From the NCBI RefSeq assembly GCF_008642315.1, contig NZ_CP029192.1, forward strand, positions 5,766,001 through 5,830,000: a DNA stretch of 64,000 bases. Reading direction: 5' to 3'. Source of the DNA: Streptomyces venezuelae. GTDB lineage: Bacteria > Actinomycetota > Actinomycetes > Streptomycetales > Streptomycetaceae. Within the stretch, counting starts at the first letter, position 1. Each line of letters starts with the position of its first letter. Positions 10,401-18,510 of the stretch are shown here, in pieces. Made by a program: the position numbers and the translations under genes. The notes under the pieces are model-generated. The model made no database searches and was not told the origin of the DNA. It saw only the letters and a list, made by a program, of their open reading frames with translations.

Positions 10401-11146
10401 CCTTCGAGGACGTCGACTTCGCGTACGCGGCCACGGGCGAGGGCGACCCCGAGGAGGCGCTCAGCGACGTACGCCTGCGGATACCCGCCGGACAGACCGT
10501 CGCGTTCGTCGGCGAGACCGGCGCGGGCAAGTCGACGCTCGTGAAGCTCGTCGCCCGCTTCTACGACCCCACGGGCGGCCGCGTCACGGTCGACGGCACG
10601 GACCTGCGCTCCCTCGACCTCACCTCGTACCGCCACCGCCTCGGGGTCGTCCCGCAGGAGGCGTACCTCTTCGCGGGCACCGTCCGCGACGCCATCGCCT
10701 ACGGCCGCCCCGACGCCACCGACGCCCAGGTCGAGGCCGCCGCCCGCGCGGTCGGCGCCCACGACATGATCGCCACCCTGGACGGCGGCTACCTCCACGA
10801 GGTCAGCGAGCGGGGCCGCAACCTCTCCGCGGGACAGCGCCAGCTGATCGCGCTGGCCCGCGCCGAACTGGTCGACCCCGACATCCTGCTCCTCGACGAG
10901 GCGACGGCCGCCCTCGACCTCGCCACGGAGGCGCAGGTCAACCAGGCCACCGACCGCATCGCGGGCAAGCGCACCACGCTCGTCGTCGCGCACCGCCTCA
11001 CCACGGCCGCCCGCGCCGACCGCGTCGTCGTGATGGACCACGGCCGGGTCGCCGAGGACGGCACGCACGACGAGCTCCTCGCGCTGGACGGGCGGTACGC
11101 GCGCCTGTGGCGGACGTTCGTGGGGGAGCCGGTCGAGGCGGCCTGA
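7409..11146 (+). CDS. fused tandem ABC exporter (TMD-NBD-TMD-NBD)
   Basis: This 1245-residue protein is two half-transporters in one chain, each an exporter membrane domain followed by a nucleotide-binding domain. NBD1 has Walker A GSSGSGKS (about 373), signature LSGGQRQ (about 476) and Walker B LVLDDAT (about 500), with Asp instead of the catalytic Glu. NBD2 has GETGAGKS (about 1034), a variant signature LSAGQRQ (about 1138) and canonical LLLDEAT (about 1161). Both H-loops (IAHR, VAHR) are present. One composite ATP site is thus degenerate and one canonical, as in heterodimeric exporters of the TM287/288 type. The GTG at 7409 has GGGAGG five bases upstream. The substrate is unknown; drug or lipid export is the family norm. 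Confidence 0.93.
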   Translation: MAEQRGWARRLTGYAWRYPKDVVLALGSSLGGMAVMALVPLITKVIIDDVIGQDGEGGTRSMGPWAGALIGAALVVYVLTYIRRYYGGRLALDVQHDLRTEMYGTITKLDGRRQDELSTGQVVGRATSDLQLIQGLLFMLPMTIGNILLFVISLVIMAWLSLPLTLVALAVAPALWVIARRSRSRLHPATWYAQAQAAAVAGVVDGAVSGVRVVKGFGQEEQETGKLREVGRKLFAGRLRTIRLNSRYTPALQAVPMLGQVAMLAVGGWLAVEGDITLGTFVAFSTYLAQLVGPVRMLAMVLTVGQQARAGVERVLELIDTEPSMADGRKELPADAPATVEFDDVSFAYEDDRPVLDGLSFEIRPGETLAVVGSSGSGKSTVSLLLPRFYDVTHGAVLIGGHDVRELTLDSLRSAIGLVPEDSFLFSDTVGANIAYGHPEATREQIETAARAAQAHGFISELPEGYDTKVGEQGLTLSGGQRQRIALARAILTDPRLLVLDDATSAVDARVEHEIHEALRGVMAGRTTLLIAHRRSTLGLADRIAVLDEGRLADLGTHAELEERSALYRRLLTDPDELGGVSPGHALPADLPEDTSVRDELDAEFDAERGITPALWTGDRDARSAKDPALAGMPSTPELLAQVDALPPATDTPGIDEARAVTPEESYGLRRLLAGFGVPLLFSLLLVAVDAGMGLLLPVLIRHGIDEGVSDLALGAVWTASGLALVAVVVQWAAQTGETRMTGRTGERVLYSLRLKIFSQLQRLGLDYYERELTGRIMTRMTTDVDALSTFLQTGLVTAFVSVVTFFGIMVALLVIDVELALVVFATLPPLIVGTYFFRKSSVKAYELARERVSVVNADLQESVAGLRIVQAFRRERAGAERFAENSDSYRQARIRGQWLISVYFPFVQLLSSVAVVAVLIVGAGRVEAGTLTTGALVAYLLYIDLFFAPVQQLSQVFDGYQQASVSLGRIQELLQEPTSTKAADEPLEVLSLRGEIAFEDVDFAYAATGEGDPEEALSDVRLRIPAGQTVAFVGETGAGKSTLVKLVARFYDPTGGRVTVDGTDLRSLDLTSYRHRLGVVPQEAYLFAGTVRDAIAYGRPDATDAQVEAAARAVGAHDMIATLDGGYLHEVSERGRNLSAGQRQLIALARAELVDPDILLLDEATAALDLATEAQVNQATDRIAGKRTTLVVAHRLTTAARADRVVVMDHGRVAEDGTHDELLALDGRYARLWRTFVGEPVEAA

Positions 11147-11246
11147 GGAAAGGCGCCGAAAAAGACGCGGCGCCCCGCAACCGCGCGGGCCGCGGTCTGC
11201 GTCCGTACCTCATAACGTCGAGGCAGGAGTGGTGGGAGGGGCGATC

Positions 11247-11654
11247 GTGAGCAGTGGGCGAGGCAGTGGCCGGATACGACGGCGGCTGACGCTCGGCACC
11301 GCCGTGCTCGCGGCCGCCGTACTCCTCGCCCTCGCGGGCCCCGGCACCTCGTCCGCCCAGGCCGTCGACGGCCTCTGCGCGGGCCGCAAGGTGCGCACCC
11401 TCCCCTTCAGCACCGGCCGCGTCGACGTCTTCAAGTCCCGCGGCTACGTCTGCGCCGTGGCCGTCGCCAAGCGCACCGGCGCCCGCAAGTCGATGTCCGT
11501 CAGCGTCAAGGCACGCGGCGGCCGCCCCGCCCGCGACAAGGGCCACTACAGCCACCACGCGGGCCCGGTGACCGTCCACGCGGGCCACCGCTGTGTGTGG
11601 GTGAAGGGCAGGATCAGCGGTCGCGGGGTCAGTTCGGGCTGGATTCTCTGCTGA
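11247..11654 (+). CDS. small exported protein with four cysteines
   Basis: This 135-residue precursor has a basic n-region (GRIRRRLTLG), a hydrophobic core and a likely cleavage site after TSSAQA. The mature part is basic and contains four Cys (DGLCAG, YVCAVA, HRCVWV and the C-terminal WILC), which could form two disulfides. The GTG at 11247 was preferred over the GTG at 11229 because GGGAGGGG lies about five bases upstream. I recognise no family. It follows the ABC exporter by 100 bases and could be a separate transcription unit. Confidence 0.65.
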   Translation: MSSGRGSGRIRRRLTLGTAVLAAAVLLALAGPGTSSAQAVDGLCAGRKVRTLPFSTGRVDVFKSRGYVCAVAVAKRTGARKSMSVSVKARGGRPARDKGHYSHHAGPVTVHAGHRCVWVKGRISGRGVSSGWILC

Positions 11655-11780
11655 CGTCCGGTCTGTGACCGCATGGTGCCCCGCATTCCCGATGTCCCGA
11701 TACCCCCATAACTCCCCCTGGTGCGGACCCAGTTGCTCCGTTAGGTTCCGGGGCATTGCTGTGTCGACAGGGGAGGGTGC

Positions 11781-13238
11781 ATGCGCAAGGCGCTCAGATG
11801 GGTGCTGTCGCTCGTGGTGCTGATAGGCACCGTGGGCGTGGCCGGGGCGACGACCGGAACGGCGACGGCCGCGGACCGCACGAGGAGCAGCACGGATCGT
11901 GCTGACAGCACCGACATCGCCGATATCGCCGACATCAAGGACAGGCTGCTCGCCATACCCGGCATGAGCCTGATCGAGGAGAAGCCGTATCCCGGCTACC
12001 GATTCTTCGTCCTCAACTACACCCAGCCGGTGGACCACCGGCACCCGTCCAAGGGCACCTTCAAGCAGCGCCTGACCGTGCTGCACAAGGACACCAGCCG
12101 GCCGACGGTCTTCTACACCAGCGGCTACGGCGTCTCCACGGCCCCCAGCCGCCGCGAGCCGACGCAGATCGTCGACGGCAACCAGGTCTCCATGGAGTAC
12201 CGCTACTTCACGCCCTCGCGCCCCCAGCCCGCCGACTGGTCCAAGCTCGACATCTGGCAGGCCGCGAGCGACCAGCACCGCATCCACAAGGCACTGAAGT
12301 CGATCTACGGCAAGAAGTGGCTGGCCACCGGCGGCTCGAAGGGCGGCATGACCGCCACGTACTACGAGCGCTTCTACCCGCGTGACATGGACGGCGTCGT
12401 CGCCTACGTCGCCCCCAACGACGTGGTCGACAAGGAGGACTCGGCGTACGACAAGTTCCTCGCCGGCGTCGGACCGCGCGAGTGCCGCACCCGGATCCAG
12501 GACGTGCAGCGCGAGGCGCTGGTGCGCAGGGAGCCGCTGTCCGCGAAGCTCGCCGCCTACGCCGAGGCCGAGGGCTACACCTTCAAGACCGTCGGCACGC
12601 TCGACAAGGCCTTCGAGGCCGTCGTCATGGACCTCGTGTGGGGCTTCTGGCAGTACCAGCCGGCCGCCACCGCCTGCGGCACGATCCCGGACGCGGCCGC
12701 CGCGACCGACCAGGAGATCTTCGACTACGTCGACTCGGTGGGCGGCTGGTCCTCCTACACCGACCAGGGCCTGGAGCCCTACACGCCGTACTACTACCAG
12801 GCGGGCACGGAACTCGGCGCGCCCACCATCGGCCAGCCCTGGCTCGGCGACCTCAGCCGCTACGGCTACCAGCCGCCGCGCAACTTCGTGCCGCGCGACA
12901 TCCCGATGAAGTTCAAGCCGCAGGCCATGCGGGACGTCGACCGCTGGGTGCGGCACAACGCGCACCGGATGATGTACGTGTACGGCGAGTACGACCCGTG
13001 GGGCGCCGAGCCGTTCCGGCCCGCCCGGGGAGCCAAGCACGACACGCACGTCTTCACGGCGCCCGGCGCCAACCACGGCGCGAACGTGGCGCAGCTCGTC
13101 GCCGCCGACAAGGCGAAGGCGACGCAGCGCATCCAGGCGTGGGCCGGAGTGTCCTCCTCCGCGGGCAAACCGCTCGCCGCGTACGACAAGAAGCTCGACC
13201 GGCGCGACGTGCGCAAGGAGCAGACGCTGCGGCCGTGA
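11781..13238 (+). CDS. secreted S37-family peptidase (tripeptidyl aminopeptidase-like)
   Basis: This 485-residue precursor has a signal peptide (about residues 1-31, ending GTATAA) and then an alpha/beta-hydrolase peptidase resembling family S37 (Streptomyces PS-10). The likely catalytic triad is S186 in TGGSKGGMT, D405 in YGEYDPWG and H432 in GANHGANV. A start at the ATG with GGGGAGG just upstream gives a complete signal peptide. Family members remove N-terminal peptides from extracellular proteins in streptomycetes, for example during maturation of secreted enzymes. The gene is convergent with the lipoprotein gene at 13320, and a strong hairpin lies between them. Confidence 0.85.
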   Translation: MRKALRWVLSLVVLIGTVGVAGATTGTATAADRTRSSTDRADSTDIADIADIKDRLLAIPGMSLIEEKPYPGYRFFVLNYTQPVDHRHPSKGTFKQRLTVLHKDTSRPTVFYTSGYGVSTAPSRREPTQIVDGNQVSMEYRYFTPSRPQPADWSKLDIWQAASDQHRIHKALKSIYGKKWLATGGSKGGMTATYYERFYPRDMDGVVAYVAPNDVVDKEDSAYDKFLAGVGPRECRTRIQDVQREALVRREPLSAKLAAYAEAEGYTFKTVGTLDKAFEAVVMDLVWGFWQYQPAATACGTIPDAAAATDQEIFDYVDSVGGWSSYTDQGLEPYTPYYYQAGTELGAPTIGQPWLGDLSRYGYQPPRNFVPRDIPMKFKPQAMRDVDRWVRHNAHRMMYVYGEYDPWGAEPFRPARGAKHDTHVFTAPGANHGANVAQLVAADKAKATQRIQAWAGVSSSAGKPLAAYDKKLDRRDVRKEQTLRP

Positions 13239-13262
13239 GGCGGTAGCGGGCGGTGACAGATG

Positions 13263-13303
13263 GCGGGCGGTGCGGGGACCGATCGGGTTCCCGCACCGCC
13301 CGC
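13263..13303. terminator. bidirectional hairpin terminator
   Basis: A perfect 14-bp inverted repeat (GCGGGCGGTGCGGG at 13263-13276 and its complement at 13290-13303) with a 13-base loop sits between the convergent S37 peptidase and lipoprotein genes. There is no clear T-run, as is common in streptomycetes. It could serve both directions. Confidence 0.6.
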
Positions 13304-13319
13304 GGTGCACGTCGGCACT

Positions 13320-13946
13320 TCACATCCGCACCGCGCACCCCACCGGACGCGTACCGCCCAGCGTCACGTAAAGCCGCGTGGCGGCGGGGCACTCCGCCCG
13401 CTCACGCACCGCCGACGACACCAGGTACTCCGGTGCCCGCTCGCCGGAACCGTCGCAAGCCGTCTCCCGCACCTCGCCGCGCCCCGCGCCGTACACGCAG
13501 TCACCGACGACCGTCCGCGGGCCGCCGCCGCGCCCGGGGTCGCCCGGATGCGGCGCCTCCAGATTCCGCATGCAGGCGTACCCCTGGGGCACCTCGCCGT
13601 CACCGTCCTCGTCGACGGCCGGCCTGCTCTCGCTGATGTGCAGCACGAAGTCGGTACGGGCGGGGCAGGCGGGGCCCTGCCTGACCTTGCCGTCGTAGCG
13701 CGCGATGACCCGCGCGGCGGCCCGCTCGCTGCCGCAGGGCACCTCCGTGAACGACGCGCGCCCCCGCGAACTGCACTCGTCCACGGCAAAGAAGCCGGTG
13801 CTGGTGCCGGAGGGTTGGGAGGGCTTGGGGGAGGACTCGGATCCGGGCGACTTCTGACAGCCGGTCAGTGTCGCGGTGACGGCGAGCAGGAGGGCGCAGA
13901 CGGCTCGCCCGGCCGTACGCGGCCATCCCGAGTCGCAGGCAATCAT
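13320..13946 (-). CDS. probable lipoprotein, function unknown
   Basis: This 208-residue protein begins MIACDSGW, followed by a hydrophobic segment ending in the lipobox LTGC, then a flexible Ser/Pro linker (KSPGSESSPKPSQPSG). The rest contains several Cys (DECSS, VPCGS, PACPA, ACMRN, GDCVYG, TACDG, AECPA, VGCAV), suggesting a disulfide-rich extracellular domain. The ATG at 13946 was chosen because a G-run (13953-13958) is spaced as a ribosome site; an ATG two codons upstream is too close to it. I do not recognise the domain. The next gene on this strand, GH3, lies just upstream. Confidence 0.7.
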   Translation of the reverse strand: MIACDSGWPRTAGRAVCALLLAVTATLTGCQKSPGSESSPKPSQPSGTSTGFFAVDECSSRGRASFTEVPCGSERAAARVIARYDGKVRQGPACPARTDFVLHISESRPAVDEDGDGEVPQGYACMRNLEAPHPGDPGRGGGPRTVVGDCVYGAGRGEVRETACDGSGERAPEYLVSSAVRERAECPAATRLYVTLGGTRPVGCAVRM

Positions 13947-14024
13947 GGCCATCCCCCCGATACGTGCACCCAGCGTGACCCGGCGCTGCGGGCGCACGCC
14001 AGGCGTGCGGGGGCTTTGGGGCTC

Positions 14025-15863
14025 TCAGTACGTCAGTCCGTGCCCGATCGGATACAGCACCTGAGCGGGATCGTCCGCCCGCCGCACCGGCACGGGAAGC
14101 CGCCCCTGCGGGACGGTCCGGCCCGCGATCACCCGTGCGGCGGCGCGCAGTTCGACGTCCGTCCAGCAGTACGAGGCGAGGGCGGCGTCGACGGGCGGCA
14201 GGTGCGCCACGTCGTAGGGGTTGCGGATCGCGAGGGCGATGACGGGGAGGCCGGTGGCCTTGAGGGCGGTGACGAGGCGGGTCTGTCCGGTGGCGGTGTC
14301 GTCGCCCGGGTCCGTCGCGCGGTGCGCGCGGGCGTGCGGGCCCGGAGTCTGGTCGAGGGCGGTGTTCGCCGCCTGGGTGTTGTCCTTCGTGGTCGTGTGC
14401 GTGGTGATGTTGTACGTGGCCACGAGGACGGCGTCCCGGCCCTGGGCGTCGGCCACCGCCTTCTCGATGGCCGCCTCGTCGGGCGCGGTGCCGGTGGGCA
14501 GCGCGACGGCCTGGAAACCGAGGCTGTTGAGGGCGCCCGCGAGGACGGTGGTCGGCGGTCCCGTGGTGCCCGACGGCGAACGGGGGTCCGCGCCGACGAC
14601 CAGGACGCGCGGGTGGGTGGCGGGGGAGAGGGGGAGGAGCGCGTCGGTGTTGACCAGGAGGGTGGTCGTGGCGTCGGCGATGTGGTCGGCGGCGACGAGG
14701 TGGGCGGGGGTGCCGACGGTGGCGTCGACGGAGAGGGCGGGGGTGGGGGCGTGTGGTGCCGGCGCTCCTGGTGCCCCCTCCAACACCTGGTCCAGGAGGC
14801 CGACCCGCGCCTTCATGCGGAGCACGCGGAGGACGGACGCGTCGATGCGTTCCTCCGTCAGCTCGCCGTTCCGGACGGCCTCGATCACGGCGTGCCAGGC
14901 GATGTCGGGGCGGGGTGGGTTGAGGAGCTGGTCGGCGCCCGCCTTGAGGGCGAGGACGGCCACGCGGTCGTCGCCGTACTTCGTGCGGACACCGCGCATG
15001 GCGAGGGAGTCGGTGGAGATGACGCCGTCGTAGCCGAGCTCCTCTCGGAGGATGCCGGTGAGGATCGGGTGGGACAGCGTGGCGGGATCGCCCGAGGGGT
15101 CCAGGGCGGGCACCACGATGTGCGCGGTCATCACGGAGTCGACGCCCGCGGCGATCGCGGCGCGGAAGGGGGGCGCGTCGTAGCGGTCCCACTCCTCGCG
15201 GGTGTGGTGGATGTGCGGCAGCTCGGTGTGGCTGTCGTCGGTGGTGTCGCCGTGGCCGGGGAAGTGCTTGGCGGCGGTGGCGATGCCCGCGCTCCGATAC
15301 CCCTCGATCTGGGCGGTGACGAATCCGGCGACGGCGTCGGGGTCGGCACCGAAGGACCGGATGCCGATGACGGGGTTGGCCGGGTCGACGTTCACGTCGG
15401 CGTCCGGGGCGTGGTCCTGGCGGATGCCGAGGGCGCGGAGTTCGGTGCCGGCGATCCGGGCGGCCTCGCGGGCGTGCTCGTGCGAGCCGGAGGCGCCGAG
15501 GGCCATGGCGCCGGGGAGGAGGGTTGCGGGGGCGCCGATGCGGGCGACGGCGCCGTGCTCCTGGTCGACGGAGATCAGGACGGGGATGGTGGGGGAGGCC
15601 TTCTGGATACCCTCGGAGAGCTCGGCGATCTGGTGCGGGGAGCGGGTGTTGTGGGCCCAGCCGAAGTAGATGACGCCGCCGAGCCGGTACCGGGCGATGA
15701 GCTCGGCGGCGTCGCGCACGCCGAGCTCCTTGAGGTTGGTGTCGACGTCCGCCTGGTCGGGGTCGGTGGCGGTGTGCCCGTACACGTGCATCACGAAGAG
15801 CTGGCCGACCTTGTCCTCCAGGGACATGGCGCGGATGAGGGCGCGGAGGGGGCGGTCGGACAA
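14025..15863 (-). CDS. glycoside hydrolase family 3, N-acetylglucosaminidase-like
   Basis: This 612-residue protein has the NagZ-type GH3 signature: K199-H-F-P-G-H-G-TTD-D-S-H with the His/Asp dyad (H212, D210), and the predicted nucleophile D285 in ISTDSLAM. A C-terminal domain after about residue 390 resembles the second GH3 domain. It should remove terminal N-acetylglucosamine, for example in cell-wall recycling or chitin breakdown. No signal peptide is seen, so it is probably cytoplasmic. The start is a TTG with AGGAG six bases upstream; no ATG or GTG is suitably placed. An inverted CTGAA-N7-TTCAG lies 20 bases upstream of the start and may be regulatory. Confidence 0.87.
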   Translation of the reverse strand: MSDRPLRALIRAMSLEDKVGQLFVMHVYGHTATDPDQADVDTNLKELGVRDAAELIARYRLGGVIYFGWAHNTRSPHQIAELSEGIQKASPTIPVLISVDQEHGAVARIGAPATLLPGAMALGASGSHEHAREAARIAGTELRALGIRQDHAPDADVNVDPANPVIGIRSFGADPDAVAGFVTAQIEGYRSAGIATAAKHFPGHGDTTDDSHTELPHIHHTREEWDRYDAPPFRAAIAAGVDSVMTAHIVVPALDPSGDPATLSHPILTGILREELGYDGVISTDSLAMRGVRTKYGDDRVAVLALKAGADQLLNPPRPDIAWHAVIEAVRNGELTEERIDASVLRVLRMKARVGLLDQVLEGAPGAPAPHAPTPALSVDATVGTPAHLVAADHIADATTTLLVNTDALLPLSPATHPRVLVVGADPRSPSGTTGPPTTVLAGALNSLGFQAVALPTGTAPDEAAIEKAVADAQGRDAVLVATYNITTHTTTKDNTQAANTALDQTPGPHARAHRATDPGDDTATGQTRLVTALKATGLPVIALAIRNPYDVAHLPPVDAALASYCWTDVELRAAARVIAGRTVPQGRLPVPVRRADDPAQVLYPIGHGLTY

Positions 15864-16506
15864 GTGATGCTCCTGCGGCTCGGCTGAAGGTTTGTTTCAG
15901 GAGCAACGGATATCCCGAAGATTTCTGCCGGTCAAGGGTGGCGGGTGGGTGGCGGGTGTGGGGGCCGTCACCGGCGCTGTTGGAGGGGGGCGCACCGGTG
16001 ACGGCGGGCTGCCGGCCGCGGGCGGCGGAGAGGGTGGTCAGCGTTCGCAGCCAGCAGCGATGCCGACACCGCCGTGCGGAGACTCACCGACAGCGTGCCG
16101 CTTGGACGAACGAAGCGGGCGGGGGGTTCCCTTGGGCTGGGGTCGGCGCCTATTGCCCGTCTGTGGGTGCGGGGCCGCGGGGGTATGTCCGTACTCGCCA
16201 TCCCTGCGCCGCGCCCGACGTTTCCGGCCGCTATGGCTGGCTCGGTGCTCCGTGCGCACATACCCCCACGTCCCCTCCGGCGCGTGGGCGCCTGCGGCTG
16301 GGTGGGGGCCCTGGGCCCCTACTCCCACTGGACGGTGCGGGGCAAACGGGCGGGTGGGTGGGGACCATCCGCCGCGAAGCGGCGGGTTCGGCGCCCCTAC
16401 CCGGAAAGGGCGGTGCGGGGTGAACGGGCGGGTGGGTGGGAGTGATCCGCCGCGAAGCGGCGGGGTCGGTGCTCCTACTCCCGCGGGGCGGTGCGGGGCG
16501 CGCTCA
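15864..16506. other. 643-base gap without a convincing gene
   Basis: This stretch lies between the starts and ends of the minus-strand GH3 and LysR genes. Several open frames cross it on both strands, but they lack family resemblance, have poor starts and overlap each other. The right part holds the 78-bp tandem repeat. The left part includes the GH3 promoter region and a G-rich stretch; nothing else is recognised. Confidence 0.6.
16333..16506. repeat. 78-bp tandem repeat with internal hairpins
   Basis: Units beginning CGGTGCGGGG start at 16333, 16411 and 16489, an exact 78-base period; the third is cut short at the LysR gene end. Each full unit includes a perfect hairpin CCGCCGC-GAA-GCGGCGG (16369-16385 and 16447-16463). 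A diverged partial unit is visible just upstream. It may act as a terminator for the LysR transcript, which runs into it. Confidence 0.75.
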
Positions 16507-17403
16507 CTACGGAGCCCAGTGCAACTGCAACGTGCGGACCGTCTCGGCGATCGCAGGCCGCCGAGACGCCCCCGCCCGCCACAGGGCGTAGAGCCGCCGC
16601 ACGGGAACGGGCGCGAGCGGCACCGTGACCGCCCCGGACGGGATCGGCCCGCGCCCGAGGCGCGGGATGAGCGCGACCCCGAGCCCCGCCGCGACCAGCG
16701 CGACCAAGGTCGGGTTCTCCTCCGCCTGATGGGCGATGTCCGGCTCGCACCCCGCCTCCCTAAGCGTCCGGATGAGCCACTCGTGGCAGACGAGCCCGGG
16801 AGGCTGCGTGATCCACCGCTCGGACTTGAGCTCTTCGCGCCGCACGGATGCCCGCCCCGCGAGCCGGTGGTCGTGAGGGACGACCAGGTCGCAGAAGTCG
16901 TCGCCGATGACGGCCTGTTCGACCCCCGGCGGCGTCGGGATCGGCGCGATGTCCCAGTCGTGGGCGACGGCCATGTCGACCGCCCCCTTGGCCACGAGGT
17001 CGATGGACAGATGCGGATCGATCTCCGTCATACGGGTGTCGAGCGAAGGATGACGCCGTGCCAGGTCCGCCAGGACCGACGGCATGAGCCCGCGCGCCGC
17101 CGAAGCGAACGCCGCGATGGTGAGCCGCCCCGCCGGCACCCCGCGCCGCTCCTCCAGCTCGGTCTCGGCGCGTTCGACGATGGCCAGCAACTGCTGTGCC
17201 GTATCGGCGAGATGGAGCGCCTCTTCGGTGAGGGCGACCCCGCGTCCCCGCCGTTCGAGCAGCGTCGTCCGCGTCTCGCGCTCCAGCTTGGCGATCTGCT
17301 GGGAGACGGCGGAGGGCGTGTAGCCGAGCGCGGTGGCGGCCGCCCCGACCGTGCCGTGGACGGAGACGGCGTGCAGCGCGCGGAGCCGGCCGAGATCGAG
17401 CAC
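16507..17403 (-). CDS. LysR-family transcriptional regulator
   Basis: This 298-residue protein has an N-terminal winged helix (LDLGRLRALHAVSVHGTVGAAATALGY then TPSAVSQQIAKLE) and a C-terminal periplasmic-binding-like effector domain. The GTG at 17403 is the first codon of the conserved LDLGRLRAL start, and AGGGGG lies seven bases upstream. It is divergent from an EamA exporter gene across 99 bases. In that gap GTTGCTTGATTCAAC looks like its binding site. The usual arrangement is that such a LysR protein controls the divergent transporter. Confidence 0.9.
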   Translation of the reverse strand: MLDLGRLRALHAVSVHGTVGAAATALGYTPSAVSQQIAKLERETRTTLLERRGRGVALTEEALHLADTAQQLLAIVERAETELEERRGVPAGRLTIAAFASAARGLMPSVLADLARRHPSLDTRMTEIDPHLSIDLVAKGAVDMAVAHDWDIAPIPTPPGVEQAVIGDDFCDLVVPHDHRLAGRASVRREELKSERWITQPPGLVCHEWLIRTLREAGCEPDIAHQAEENPTLVALVAAGLGVALIPRLGRGPIPSGAVTVPLAPVPVRRLYALWRAGASRRPAIAETVRTLQLHWAP

Positions 17404-17434
17404 GAGAGAACCCCCTGAGGTCCGACCATGTAGC

Positions 17435-17449
17435 GTTGCTTGATTCAAC
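17435..17449. promoter_or_regulatory. candidate LysR operator
   Basis: The sequence GTTGCTTGATTCAAC contains nested inverted repeats (GTTG-N7-CAAC and TTGA-T-TCAA). It lies 32 bases upstream of the LysR start and 54 bases upstream of the EamA start, where a divergent LysR box is expected. T-N11-A-type spacing is present. Confidence 0.45.
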
Positions 17450-17502
17450 CATGCAGACATTCGCGCTGGTGCTACACATTCCCGCCGGGTGATCCTCGAC
17501 GC

Positions 17503-18510
17503 ATGCGACCCGCACACATCTGCCTGGCCGTCCTCGTCGCCGCCGTATGGGGCGTCAACTTCGTCGTCATCGAAGTGGGACTCGGCCACTTCCCGCCGCT
17601 CCTCTTCTCCGCCCTCCGTTTCCTCGTCGCCGCCCTGCCCGCCGTCTTCTTCGTGGGACGCCCGAAGGTGGCGTGGAAGTGGATCGTCGGGGTGGGGCTC
17701 GTACTCGGCGTGGCCAAGTTCGGGCTGCTCTTCATCGGGATGGACGCCGGCATGCCCGCCGGGCTCTCGTCGCTGGTGTTGCAGGTCCAGGCGGTCTTCA
17801 CCGGGTTCTTCGCGTTTCTCGCGCTGGGGGAGCGGCCCGGCCGGCTGCGGGTGACGGGCATGGTGATCGCACTCGGCGGGATCGCCGTGGCCGCCGTCGA
17901 CGAGGGGGAGACCGGACCGCTGACCGCGTTCGCGCTGCTGATGGGCGCCGCGGCCTGCTGGGGCGTCTCCAATGTCCTCACCCGCAAGGCGGCCCCGACG
18001 GACTCCCTGAACTTCATGGTGTGGGTGAGCACGGTCCCGGTGCTGCCGCTGCTCGGGCTCTCCCTGCTCTTCGAGGGCCCGTCCCGTGACCTCGAAGCCG
18101 TGCGCTCCCTCGACTGGCAGGGCGCGGGCATCATCGTCTATGTCGCCTGGGTCACCACGGTCTTCGGCTTCGGCGCCTGGGGGTACCTGCTGCGCCGCCA
18201 CCCCGCGTCGACGGTCGCGCCCTTCTCGCTGCTCGTCCCCGTCTTCGGGATGTCGTCGGCCGCGCTGGTCCTGGACGAGTCGGTGAGCGGACTGCGGTGG
18301 TGCGCGGCGGCGCTGCTGGTGGGCGGGGTCGCGCTGGCGTCCTTCGCGAGAGCGGGCGCCGCCGCCCCGGCCCCGCTCAGCCGGAGCGGCTCACCAGCCG
18401 TGACAACAGTTCCCGCCCCGGCCCCAGCAGCTCCGGCAGCGGCGCCGCGTCCTCGTACCACCGCTTCTCGTACTCCCAGCACAGCCACCCCTCCCAGCTC
18501 TCCGCGCTGA
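17503..18510 (+). CDS. EamA-family (DMT) transporter
   Basis: This 335-residue membrane protein has about ten hydrophobic segments in two EamA repeats (first ICLAVLVAAVWGVNFV, second TAFALLMGAAACWG), typical of metabolite exporters such as RhtA/YedA-like proteins. The ATG (MRPAHICLA) begins directly before the first membrane segment. The conserved fold ends near residue 292. The last roughly 44 residues are a Pro/Ala/Thr/Ser-rich tail read from the antisense strand of the next gene, so the original stop seems to have been lost. The divergent LysR gene is its likely regulator. Confidence 0.87.
   Translation: MRPAHICLAVLVAAVWGVNFVVIEVGLGHFPPLLFSALRFLVAALPAVFFVGRPKVAWKWIVGVGLVLGVAKFGLLFIGMDAGMPAGLSSLVLQVQAVFTGFFAFLALGERPGRLRVTGMVIALGGIAVAAVDEGETGPLTAFALLMGAAACWGVSNVLTRKAAPTDSLNFMVWVSTVPVLPLLGLSLLFEGPSRDLEAVRSLDWQGAGIIVYVAWVTTVFGFGAWGYLLRRHPASTVAPFSLLVPVFGMSSAALVLDESVSGLRWCAAALLVGGVALASFARAGAAAPAPLSRSGSPAVTTVPAPAPAAPAAAPRPRTTASRTPSTATPPSSPR

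Noticed and set aside
7361..11068. 1235-codon frame antisense to the ABC exporter
   Set aside because: Composition is Asp/Gly/Glu/Arg-rich as expected for the shadow of an ABC gene; it has no motif and no ribosome site.
13260..15887. 875-codon plus-strand frame opposite the lipoprotein and GH3 genes
   Set aside because: Gly/Asp/Val-rich shadow frame; both minus-strand genes have a lipobox or catalytic motifs.
15884..15900. DasR-type operator upstream of the GH3 gene
   Set aside because: The CTGAA-N7-TTCAG inverted repeat does not match the DasR pattern I remember; it is only noted as a possible regulatory site.
16038..16328. Small minus-strand gene of 96 codons in the gap upstream of the LysR 3' end
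   Set aside because: It lies in repeat-derived DNA, is Pro/Arg/His-rich and has no supported start.
16333..16506. CRISPR array
   Set aside because: The 78-bp units are contiguous tandem copies without unique spacers, and no cas genes are present.
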